Source: a bacterium
GTDB taxonomy: Bacteria; Patescibacteriota; Patescibacteriia; UBA10025
Direction: 5' to 3'
DNA length: 32,881 nucleotides
Assembly: GCA_021815445.1 (NCBI GenBank)
Contig: JAKAGM010000001.1
Coordinates: 370,829 to 403,709 of the forward strand
Positions 8,160 to 13,660 of this stretch are shown here, one piece after another. Positions within the stretch are counted from its first letter, which is position 1. Each line of letters opens with the position of its first letter. The position numbers and the translations under genes were made by a program. The notes below the pieces were generated by a model that searched no databases, was not told the origin of the DNA, and saw nothing but the letters and a program-made list of their open reading frames with translations.

Positions 8160-8525
8160 GGCTTATCGCAAGAATCATAGGTCCTCTGAGGTACGGTGTT
8201 GCTCCTTGTGGAGCGGTGAGTAGTGTGATGAGGGGTGAGTAAAAAGAGCATTATTCCTTCTCACTAGGCATGGTACTCCAATGTCTCGTGGGAAGGAAGG
8301 GAGACGGCACAGCAAGCTGTGGGTCTCCCGGTAATCCGATGCCGCGGGGGGACTGCGGCTGGATTCATGACACGGTGCGCGGAAATCGCTTCGACAGTTT
8401 CGTCGGGCGACTACGGCGATGCCGATGTCGTACACGACGGCTCTGCTCTCTCTCAGCAGCGCCCCGTTCGAGGAAAGCTGCTAGCGATTTCCTCGTTCCA
8501 TCCTCTTCCATACGCCTCCCAGTAG
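8160..8525. other. Gene-free structured stretch at left edge of the accessory block
   Basis: No reading frame here has a believable start signal. Two hairpins stand out: GGGAGAC…GTCTCCC (8299-8329) with an inner CACAGC/GCTGTG stem, and CGAGGAAA…TTTCCTCG (8469-8495), the latter just downstream of the 74-residue orphan gene on the minus strand. A TATGAT box at 8174-8179 points at the tRNA-like element. Confidence 0.5.
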
Positions 8526-8750
8526 TCAGATGTTGTACTTGTCTCCGAACTTTGCGCCTCGGTTGAACAAGTAAATCCCAAAAGCGATGTTGATCGCGCC
8601 ACGGACAAGTAAGAGCGCGATGAGGTTCCAGTCCATACCAGAATCGATCCACGTGAAACACAGAATTCCGAACAGAATCAGTGCAGCGGATACGATGCCC
8701 GCGAGTCCCTTGACCCACTGGGCCTGAATGGTTGTGAGCATCACTGGCAT
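8526..8750 (-). CDS. Orphan two-span membrane protein (74 aa), array unit 6
   Basis: The start at 8750 (ATGCCAGTGATG) is chosen because AGGGGGCAGT precedes it at SD distance; the frame is open further upstream, but that part crosses a hairpin module. The protein has two hydrophobic segments (about 11-31 and 40-60) and a short charged end (NRGAKFGDKYNI). I recognise no family. It is the last gene of a minus-strand array of small orphans and follows module 6, with a small hairpin (8770-8783) between the module and the SD. Confidence 0.7.
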   Translation of the reverse strand: MPVMLTTIQAQWVKGLAGIVSAALILFGILCFTWIDSGMDWNLIALLLVRGAINIAFGIYLFNRGAKFGDKYNI

Positions 8751-8786
8751 ACTGCCCCCTGTTGATGTGAAGAACGTTTTCTTACT

Positions 8787-8832
8787 CCCCCCTTTCCAGA
8801 CTCGATACTTGTGAATCGAACCTGGAAAAGAG
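8787..8832 (-). repeat. Two-tier hairpin R6 of the accessory-array module
   Basis: On the minus strand CTTTTCCAG pairs with CTGGAAAGG (outer stem, 8 of 9 pairs). An inner stem CGAT/ATCG sits within the loop. It shares GAATCGAACCTGGAAAAGAG (plus strand) exactly with R5. It lies between the terminator of the upstream unit and the SD of the 74-residue gene. Confidence 0.8.
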
Positions 8833-8833
8833 A

Positions 8834-8883
8834 TCCCAGCCCCGCGTGCTTCACAATTGAGCGACGCAGAGGCGAGGCTGGGA
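8834..8883 (-). terminator. Terminator T6 of array module 6
   Basis: TCCCAGCC (minus, 8876-8883) pairs with GGCTGGGA (8834-8841). On the minus strand the stem is followed by TCTCTTTTCC, the tail shared by all six modules. It follows the 60-residue orphan gene. Confidence 0.65.
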
Positions 8884-8908
8884 AACCGAGAGACATTCAC
8901 TTGGGCGG

Positions 8909-9091
8909 TCAGACTGGGAGGCCGAAGTGTTTCAGCAACAGCCAGAGGATGAAATAGAAAAGTAGGATACCAGCCGCAAGAAGCGCCACCGACACCCTCA
9001 GCCCGATTATGCCCATTCCTCGGCTGTTGAGGCCAGAGGCGCCCATAATAGTGCTAAAGGTGCCAATGGCCATGAAAAACATATTGAGCAT
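8909..9091 (-). CDS. Orphan membrane protein (60 aa), array unit 5b
   Basis: The ATG at 9091 is preceded by a strong SD, AGGAGGGAACATC. The 60 residues are mostly hydrophobic with two membrane segments (about 2-20 and 28-55) around a small turn (NSRGMG). No family is recognised. It follows the 151-residue gene with an 83-bp gap and no hairpin module between them, so these two are the only genes in the array sharing one unit. It is followed by terminator T6. Confidence 0.75.
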   Translation of the reverse strand: MLNMFFMAIGTFSTIMGASGLNSRGMGIIGLRVSVALLAAGILLFYFILWLLLKHFGLPV

Positions 9092-9174
9092 GATGTTCCC
9101 TCCTAGTTAGAGTGAGGATCACTTTGAAGAATCGACCGTTTCAAGGGATCGCCGAGAGCTGTCATACATCGAGC

Positions 9175-9630
9175 CTAAACCAGATGTACCGGCTTAATCC
9201 TGCCAACCATGCGGGCGTAAGTCCACCCGTTTTTGGCGAAATCGTGACTTTCCTCCGCAGGAATCCCGTCAATCCCCGTGCCGTTATCCCAGCGAACGCC
9301 TTCGAGCAGAGAGTTGCGCGGCATGTTCGGGAGTAATCTCCTCACCGTATCGAGGTCGGGGTTTCCCTGACCTGTTAGACGTGTATAGATCGCGACAACC
9401 TCTGTTGCCAGGTTCGCCACGTCGTTTGCGTGACGATAACGTTCTTCGTTAAGCCGGACCTCGGTGGTCCACTTGCGCAGTGCCATCACTGCACAAGCGA
9501 AGCCCAACGAGATGACGCTTACGGTGTGATAGACCGGGATTCCGAACACGACGCCGAGACCGAGTAAATCCATCGAGGCGTAGGCCAGTGTAGTCAGACC
9601 CACTATCCAAACAACAGTTTTCTTGAACAT
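9175..9630 (-). CDS. Orphan membrane-anchored protein (151 aa), array unit 5a
   Basis: The ATG at 9630 has AGGTGG six bases upstream; a GTG one codon earlier is possible. The protein begins with two hydrophobic helices (about 4-22 and 24-49) and continues as a soluble, acidic helical domain (about 55-150, with NEERYRHANDVANLATEV). I recognise no family. A hairpin TGCTC-ATCT-GAGCA (9647-9660) lies directly upstream of the SD. Module 5 precedes it, and the 60-residue membrane protein follows in the same unit. Confidence 0.75.
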   Translation of the reverse strand: MFKKTVVWIVGLTTLAYASMDLLGLGVVFGIPVYHTVSVISLGFACAVMALRKWTTEVRLNEERYRHANDVANLATEVVAIYTRLTGQGNPDLDTVRRLLPNMPRNSLLEGVRWDNGTGIDGIPAEESHDFAKNGWTYARMVGRIKPVHLV

Positions 9631-9688
9631 CACCCACCTGTCTTTCTGCTCATCTGAGCAATTGTAGCGTACAGTTTAATTTCTTTTT

Positions 9689-9731
9689 CTCTTTTTCAGC
9701 CCCGATTACATGAATCGAACCTGGAAAAGAG
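9689..9731 (-). repeat. Two-tier hairpin R5 of the accessory-array module
   Basis: On the minus strand the outer stem is CTCTTTTCCAG/CTGAAAAAGAG (10 of 11 pairs). The inner stem is CGATT-CATGT-AATCG. About 40 nt are nearly identical to R3, one of the clearest direct repeats in the window. It separates the 281-residue secreted protein gene from the 151-residue gene. Confidence 0.85.
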
Positions 9732-9732
9732 T

Positions 9733-9765
9733 CAGGAGCCGAACGAGTAAACAACTCGGCTCCTG
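9733..9765 (-). terminator. Terminator T5 of array module 5
   Basis: A 10-bp perfect stem, CAGGAGCCGA/TCGGCTCCTG, with a 13-nt loop is followed on the minus strand by ACTCTTTTCC. It lies 37 bp after the stop of the 281-residue gene. Confidence 0.8.
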
Positions 9766-9801
9766 AAAGACTGACAGAAAAACGAGACTACTAAAGTGCA
9801 A

Positions 9802-10647
9802 TCAGCGCTTGCTGGTGAACGCAGTCGGTTGGCCGACGTAGATGAAGTGCAGGTTCGTTGAACCCGCGAATCGCACCATTAGCCAGTTACCGACCAAGAC
9901 GTTGCCGACCTGCAAACCATCAAAATCAGCGAACAGATCGTCCCCAAGAGACATTTCCTTGAGAATATGGCAGTCGTCCGGAGAAGTAAACGGCTGGTGA
10001 GGCTTTACGTCGAGGTCGAATTTCTTGGCAAGGATCATCGAGACAGAATCGACCTTGCCCCTGGCAACGAGATCGCTGTACAAGTTCTTGGAATTGAACT
10101 TGTCTAAGGCGCGTTGTATGACGTTTTCATCCAGCCCTTGCGAATTGTTGGTGATAACGTATTTCACCATTTGTTTCGTGGTAACGCCCGAGGTTTCAAT
10201 GGCCACGGTATCCGACTTCATACGCCGAAGGATGTGGACGCCAGACCCGATTTTGCCGTACCCGATGTACAGCACGTAAAGATCGTCGGATATCTTCCGT
10301 ATCCCGATGGTGTCATCATTCCGCATACCCAGCGGAGAAAAGAGTCGCTTGGACCGCCCGGATGTCGGGAAGAATGCCCAACCATTTCCGCGCCCATCTA
10401 TTAGGCCCGGGGAGTCACTCATCCAGGTCGAAAAGCATTCTGCCATTTCATCATAGACCTCACCCGCGGTCTTGATGTCAACACGGTCCATGACGTTAGT
10501 ATTGCGCACCCACTCATTCGACCAATTTCGAAAGAGTTTGCAATACGTGTTGCACCTCTCCTGGGCAGCGACGACCGACGTCATGGCGCAGACAATGATG
10601 ACTACCGCCAGAGTGGCCGTAAACCACAGGCTCTTTTGAGTCTGCAT
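9802..10647 (-). CDS. Orphan secreted protein (281 aa), array unit 4
   Basis: The start at 10647 is chosen because AGGAGGAAGTC precedes it and it opens directly into a signal peptide (residues 1-28, cleavage likely after SVVAA). Upstream in-frame codons would extend through hairpin R4. The mature protein is soluble with two early cysteines (RCNTYCKLF) and further cysteines near EMAECFSTW and PDDCHILKE, so disulfides are possible. I recognise no fold. A hairpin CTCCGT…ACGGAG (10659-10675) abuts the SD. It is the largest gene of the array. Export makes a surface or extracellular role likely, but this is inference. Confidence 0.8.
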   Translation of the reverse strand: MQTQKSLWFTATLAVVIIVCAMTSVVAAQERCNTYCKLFRNWSNEWVRNTNVMDRVDIKTAGEVYDEMAECFSTWMSDSPGLIDGRGNGWAFFPTSGRSKRLFSPLGMRNDDTIGIRKISDDLYVLYIGYGKIGSGVHILRRMKSDTVAIETSGVTTKQMVKYVITNNSQGLDENVIQRALDKFNSKNLYSDLVARGKVDSVSMILAKKFDLDVKPHQPFTSPDDCHILKEMSLGDDLFADFDGLQVGNVLVGNWLMVRFAGSTNLHFIYVGQPTAFTSKR

Positions 10648-10720
10648 GACTTCCTCCTCTCCGTTTCTTACGGAGAACTTGTGATAGTTGTATTGTGAAT
10701 TGCGTTTTCTGTCTTTGTTT

Positions 10721-10763
10721 CCCTTTTCCATCTTATATCATACTGATACGAGATGGAAAAGAG
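10721..10763 (-). repeat. Two-tier hairpin R4 of the accessory-array module
   Basis: The outer stem CTTTTCCATCT/AGATGGAAAAG is perfect over 11 bp. The inner stem on the minus strand is TATCA-GTA-TGATA. The distal part of the outer stem differs from R1-R3 and R5 (CCATCT in place of CAGC or CCAG) yet stays fully paired, which is covariation evidence for a folded RNA or single-stranded DNA. Confidence 0.85.
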
Positions 10764-10766
10764 ATT

Positions 10767-10802
10767 GCAGAGGCAGCGACGGTTTGAACGTGCTGCCCCT
10801 GC
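10767..10802 (-). terminator. Terminator T4 of array module 4
   Basis: GCAGGGGCAGC and GCTGCCTCTGC (minus strand) pair over 11 positions with one mismatch and are followed by AATCTCTTTTCC. It lies 16 bp after the stop of the 143-residue gene. Confidence 0.75.
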
Positions 10803-10818
10803 GGGAAAGAGCTCGGTG

Positions 10819-11250
10819 TCAACAGGCGGCCGTGGAAGTCGTAGTGGAGTCGCAAACGGATCGCCCGCTCCAACGCCACATGAATCTGGCAAACAGGGCA
10901 AACACCGCGCCGACGACCAGCGCACTGATCAGGTATGGAAGGTCCCTCGGCTGAAACACGTTCATGGCATTCAGGAGGGGGCCTGCGGCTCCCCAAATCA
11001 TGCCCCACGCGATGAAACGTATCCTGCGGTTACGACTGTACCCACCGAACACCGCGCCAGCCATCCCAACCACCATCCCTGCGATGATGATTACGGGCAC
11101 TTGCGCTGGGATGTGAACGGAAGGCGTTCCGCCACAGAGAAGCGACTCAACCATGGAAGAAAGTACTGCGGAGGTAGACACGCAGGCCGCGGCACCAAGC
11201 AGTAGTGCCACCTTGATACATGTCCGTTTCAACAGTGTAAACAGTTTCAC
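10819..11250 (-). CDS. Orphan four-span membrane protein (143 aa), array unit 3
   Basis: A GTG start at 11250 follows a near-ideal SD (GGAGGAGGAAATC). Four hydrophobic segments are seen (about 13-33, 51-70, 78-95 and 104-125), separated by short basic loops such as YSRNRRIRF. The C-terminus is short and Ser/Thr-rich. No family is recognised. A 15-nt palindrome CCGAGTT-A-AACTCGG (11262-11276) lies directly before the SD, where it could protect or mask the ribosome site. Confidence 0.75.
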   Translation of the reverse strand: MKLFTLLKRTCIKVALLLGAAACVSTSAVLSSMVESLLCGGTPSVHIPAQVPVIIIAGMVVGMAGAVFGGYSRNRRIRFIAWGMIWGAAGPLLNAMNVFQPRDLPYLISALVVGAVFALFARFMWRWSGRSVCDSTTTSTAAC

Positions 11251-11310
11251 GATTTCCTCCTCCGAGTTTAACTCGGTGTTGACTACACCATATGTGAAGA
11301 TCGTTTTTTT

Positions 11311-11352
11311 CCTTTTTCAGCCCCGATTACATGAATCGAATCTGGAAAAGAG
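11311..11352 (-). repeat. Two-tier hairpin R3 of the accessory-array module
   Basis: On the minus strand the outer stem is CTTTTCCAG/CTGAAAAAG with one mismatch, and the inner stem is CGATT-CATGT-AATCG. It is nearly identical to R5 over about 40 nt. It separates the 53-residue and 143-residue genes. Confidence 0.85.
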
Positions 11353-11353
11353 A

Positions 11354-11404
11354 GGCGAGCGGATGTATAGAACATCACATGGACAATATGCCCAATAGCT
11401 CGCC
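11354..11404 (-). terminator. Terminator T3 of array module 3
   Basis: GGCGAGC (11398-11404 on minus) pairs perfectly with GCTCGCC (11354-11360) and is followed on the minus strand by TCTCTTTTCC. The loop is long (37 nt), which weakens it as a classic terminator, but its placement matches the other modules. Confidence 0.6.
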
Positions 11405-11438
11405 GACTGACCCGGAGAAGAGAACAGGAGGAGGAACT

Positions 11439-11600
11439 TTACCTGCAGCGAGCACGGGCCGCTGCAATATTGGAGACCGTCTGGCGCCACGTTACACGCA
11501 GTGCAAGAGAAAATCGATGGAACGCTCCACGCAGATTGTCGAGAGACGACCCATAGGAGCGCAAGTAAGCGTCCAGCAATAACTCGAACCGTTTCAGCAT
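11439..11600 (-). CDS. Orphan small basic protein (53 aa), array unit 2
   Basis: The ATG at 11600 has the SD GGAGGAAGC just upstream. The frame is open further, but that part runs through hairpin R2. The peptide is basic and probably helical (MLKRFELLLDAYLRSYGSSL at its start, many Arg later) with no obvious membrane span. No family is recognised. The evidence for coding is the strong SD and its fit between modules R2 and R3. Confidence 0.6.
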   Translation of the reverse strand: MLKRFELLLDAYLRSYGSSLDNLRGAFHRFSLALRVTWRQTVSNIAAARARCR

Positions 11601-11630
11601 GCTTCCTCCAGATGAAGTGTACGTTGTTTT

Positions 11631-11678
11631 CCCTTTTTCAGCAGACATTAGCAATAGCCAATCCCCGCTGAAAAAGAG
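11631..11678 (-). repeat. Two-tier hairpin R2 of the accessory-array module
   Basis: The outer stem TTTTTCAGC/GCTGAAAAA is perfect, with one further flanking pair on each side. The inner stem on the minus strand is ATTGGC-TATT-GCTAAT (six pairs, one G-U). It resembles R1 closely and forms a second sequence class distinct from R3, R5 and R6. Confidence 0.85.
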
Positions 11679-11679
11679 A

Positions 11680-11728
11680 GGCGGGGGGGAAACATGAGCT
11701 GCATGAGCTAGTTTCATTATCCCCCGCC
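11680..11728 (-). terminator. Terminator T2 of array module 2
   Basis: On the minus strand GGCGGGGG (from 11728) pairs with CCCCCGCC (ending 11680), followed by TCTCTTTTTC. It is GC-rich and strong, with a 33-nt loop. It ends the unit of the pentapeptide-repeat gene. Confidence 0.7.
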
Positions 11729-11776
11729 GTATGGGCCTTTGCCCACATTTTTTGGAAAGATCCGTTTTGGTCGCTG

Positions 11777-11793
11777 TGACGTAGCTACGTCAT
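11777..11793 (-). other. 16-bp perfect palindrome overlapping a two-codon mini-ORF with SD
   Basis: TGACGTAGCTACGTCA (11777-11792) is a perfect palindrome, long enough to be a dimeric protein site. On the minus strand GGAGGGTC (11799-11806) stands seven bases before ATG-ACG-TAG (11793-11785). The mini-ORF sits downstream of the pentapeptide-repeat gene and upstream of terminator T2. It may be a chance occurrence, a decayed gene start or a leader peptide. Confidence 0.35.
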
Positions 11794-11839
11794 TCGATGA
11801 CCCTCCGTTGTTGTTGAAAGCCGTTGCGACTCAGGTCCG

Positions 11840-12535
11840 TCAGGACTTCTGAGCCTCCAGCCATTCGTTGAGACTGGTGTACTTTCCAAATGTGACCCTT
11901 GCTCCGAGAATCACGAGGTAGGGCAGGATCTGCATACAGCCATGCAGCTTCCCAAACGTAGCATCGTCAGGGAAGAAATCGAAATTGAAAGTCGGCACCC
12001 GCTCGAACCACAACGACTTGATGGTTGCCGACCCGCAATGAAACGGACCGTTGAACGTTGCCACTTCGCCCCGCGTTGACTGGCTTGACAGACCACCAAT
12101 GGTGGCCTTGCGCAGGTGGATGCCCTTGTGAAACTGCGCTTCATTCAGGCACAGGTTCCCATCGATCATAACGCTTCCCATGTCGACGTTGCCGTGAAAG
12201 ATCGCGGCGCCACAGTCCACAGCCATCAAGAATACTGCGTTGCCGAATTTCACATCCCCCCAGAAGCTCGACATCCGGTGATCGCCATCCCACCAACCCC
12301 CGAGATTGAGGGTAACTTCGAAGCGGGATCCGCTAAAGTCAACTGCCTTCCGGAATGTAGCATTGCAGAAATTGACGTGAGCCAGGAATGTAACCTGGTC
12401 GAGCGACACGGGATGCTCGATAACCGCATTTCCGAGTCGTACGTCGTCGACCACTGTAATTCCAGTGAGATCCACCCCGGAGATAAGCAGTTGTGTGAAC
12501 TCATCCCCTGACACACTTCTTTTTCTTGTACCCAT
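11840..12535 (-). CDS. Pentapeptide-repeat-like protein (231 aa), array unit 1
   Basis: The ATG at 12535 lies six bases after a strong SD (AGGAAGGGG); a TTG two codons earlier is possible. The centre of the protein has five-residue periodicity typical of right-handed quadrilateral beta-helices (for example VNFCNATFRKAVDFSGSRF, then VKFGNAVFLMAVDCGAAIF and VDMGSVMIDGNLCLNEAQF). Such repeats form rod-like scaffolds. The partner is unknown. The N-terminus is charged with no signal peptide, and a C-terminal hydrophobic stretch (CMQILPYLVILGARV) may contact a membrane. It is the only array member with a recognisable architecture. A good promoter lies 73 bp upstream, after R1. Confidence 0.8.
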   Translation of the reverse strand: MGTRKRSVSGDEFTQLLISGVDLTGITVVDDVRLGNAVIEHPVSLDQVTFLAHVNFCNATFRKAVDFSGSRFEVTLNLGGWWDGDHRMSSFWGDVKFGNAVFLMAVDCGAAIFHGNVDMGSVMIDGNLCLNEAQFHKGIHLRKATIGGLSSQSTRGEVATFNGPFHCGSATIKSLWFERVPTFNFDFFPDDATFGKLHGCMQILPYLVILGARVTFGKYTSLNEWLEAQKS

Positions 12536-12607
12536 TTTCAACCCCTTCCTGCGAAAGATGTAACGAATACGGTTAATTCTTTTTCAATGCATTCGACTGC
12601 CTCAGGA

Positions 12608-12635
12608 TTGATACTGAGTAGAGTCGATGTGTCAA
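12608..12635 (-). promoter_or_regulatory. Sigma70-type promoter of the pentapeptide-repeat gene
   Basis: On the minus strand TTGACA (12630-12635) and TATCAA (12608-12613) are separated by 16 bp. A start near 12601 would leave a leader of about 65 nt. It sits between hairpin R1 and the gene, so at least this unit can be transcribed independently. Confidence 0.6.
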
Positions 12636-12648
12636 CGAGCATTGTTAT

Positions 12649-12696
12649 CCCTTTTTCAGCAGAGATTGACATTAGCCAATACCCGCTGAAAAAGAG
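12649..12696 (-). repeat. Two-tier hairpin R1 of the accessory-array module
   Basis: The outer stem TTTTTCAGC/GCTGAAAAA is perfect. The inner stem on the minus strand is ATTG…CAAT. It shares the outer stem with R2 while the loop has diverged. It is the rightmost copy found. Confidence 0.85.
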
Positions 12697-12698
12697 AT

Positions 12699-12733
12699 GC
12701 TGGGACACAGATAAATACTATCCGTACCCCAGC
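12699..12733 (-). terminator. Terminator T1 of array module 1
   Basis: GCTGGG (minus, from 12733) pairs with CCCAGC (ending 12699) and is followed by ATCTCTTTTTC. It implies a transcript arriving from further right, where only a mini-ORF and structured DNA are visible. Confidence 0.6.
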
Positions 12734-12736
12734 AAC

Positions 12737-13560
12737 ATGGCCGTGACAGAGACGACTTTCAGTCTTGGGGGATGTCTCCCTATGAAAGATCATTTTACAT
12801 CTCTGCCGAGCGTTCGATCGGGCGGACCGCGGTGATTTTCAGTTCCAGGGAATCACCAGCCCTGCTTGGCCGGAACATTCCAGCCAAAGGTCGTCAGTAG
12901 TGCATGGACCCTCCTTAGTGAGCGGCTCATCGGAGACCATCGACGTTCCCTAGAGAACGTCTGACGCATCATATCTTTCCCTCAACGAACAGATCTGGAG
13001 ACGATGGGCGGGCTTACCCTGCTAAAAAGCGGGTCACCCGACCGGGAAGCGGCTCGGAGCTTTCCTAGTTTACACCAGGCAGGCTCGCGAACTGTGTGCT
13101 TCCTTTCATCCCCTCCATGTCTATTCATTGCAGCGTAGTAGCTGTTTAACGGCAAGGTGGATAGTGCTACCAATAAATACTGTAGTATCTCCCTTAGATC
13201 CTGAGCGGAGTCCCGACTTTCGGGACGGAGTCGAAGGATCCCATTGAAATTGAACCGTTGATCAATTCATTGGGATTCGGAGTCCGGCGTTCTCAATTGG
13301 GAAGGAAGGTGGGGCGGCGAATAACGAGAGTCTTCGTCGCCCCGGGTCATGCAGCACTACTGCGGAAAGAATGCGGGCGAACAAAGGAGGAATTTGGAGG
13401 CGATGATGGACGGCTTATGTTCCAACAAAAGTGGAACGCGCACCCATCGTATGAGCACTTCACGGAGGTATCCCCAAGATCGCTCCTGGGAAAACTTCTT
13501 TCCATGCCCTGATCGCGACGACGGACAAGCCTCGTCGTGATTCTCTCTCCCCCAAATTTC
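12737..13560. other. Stretch without a convincing gene, rich in hairpins and short decayed frames
   Basis: On the minus strand a very good SD (AAGGAGGG) precedes ATG-CAC-TAC-TGA (12905-12894). The same frame stays open after the TGA for 31 more codons to a TAA. A 7-bp hairpin GACGTTC…GAACGTC (12942-12961) lies upstream of it. A plus-strand frame of 45 codons (13403-13540) has AGGAGG upstream and ends in a hairpin CGACGA…TCGTCG. A hairpin GGGGCG…CGCCCC spans 13313-13343. None is strong enough to call as a gene. The region may hold decayed units of the array. Confidence 0.4.
13197..13240. repeat. Interrupted palindromic repeat of the GATCCTGAGCGGAGTC type
   Basis: The outer parts (GATCCTGAGCGGAGTC and GAAGGATC) form an imperfect palindrome resembling a motif I remember as common in intergenic DNA of many bacteria. 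Here it is split by a partial duplication of CGGAGTC around an inner hairpin GTCCCG-ACTTT-CGGGAC. It lies at the right edge of the accessory block. Confidence 0.5.
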
Positions 13561-13583
13561 TCCTTTCTACCCTTTTTTTGAAA

Positions 13584-13660
13584 CAAAAAATGGGTAGTAG
13601 TTCGCTCGTTATCTGTTCCGTTCTTTGAAAGAGAAGAGACCACGAATGAACTACCACCCA
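13584..13660 (-). terminator. Rho-independent terminator of the candidate RNA
   Basis: On the minus strand TGGGTGGTAGTTC (13660-13648) pairs with GAACTACTACCCA (13603-13591), with one G-U pair that would be an A-C mismatch on the other strand. The stem extends by several more pairs and is followed directly by TTTTTTG. Both the wobble and the T run point to the minus strand. Confidence 0.75.

Noticed and set aside
7977-8180. A protein-coding gene over the tRNA-like element (plus-strand frame with VEGQGFEPC)
   Set aside because: This peptide pattern is what the antisense of a tRNA T arm and CCA end encodes (TGGTGGA…GGTTCGAACC). It is a known kind of spurious reading frame.
8026-8420. tmRNA ending at the CCA
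   Set aside because: No GGATTCGAC-type 5' block and no tag frame ending in an Ala-rich peptide plus stop were found within about 400 nt upstream on the minus strand.
8787-12696. Integron attC sites
   Set aside because: The hairpins recur between genes as attC sites would, but the RYYYAAC and GTTRRRY core pair is missing and no tyrosine integrase is in the window.
8787-12696. CRISPR array
   Set aside because: Repeats are about 0.7-1.1 kb apart with whole genes between them, differ in sequence and have no unique short spacers. No cas genes are visible.
12587-12835. An 82-codon plus-strand gene
   Set aside because: It crosses hairpin R1 and terminator T1 on the opposite strand, has no SD and shows no recognisable protein pattern.
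13403-13540. A 45-codon plus-strand gene with AGGAGG upstream
   Set aside because: SD spacing is poor for the ATG pair, the C-terminal codons are a hairpin, and it opposes all neighbours. Kept only as a note.
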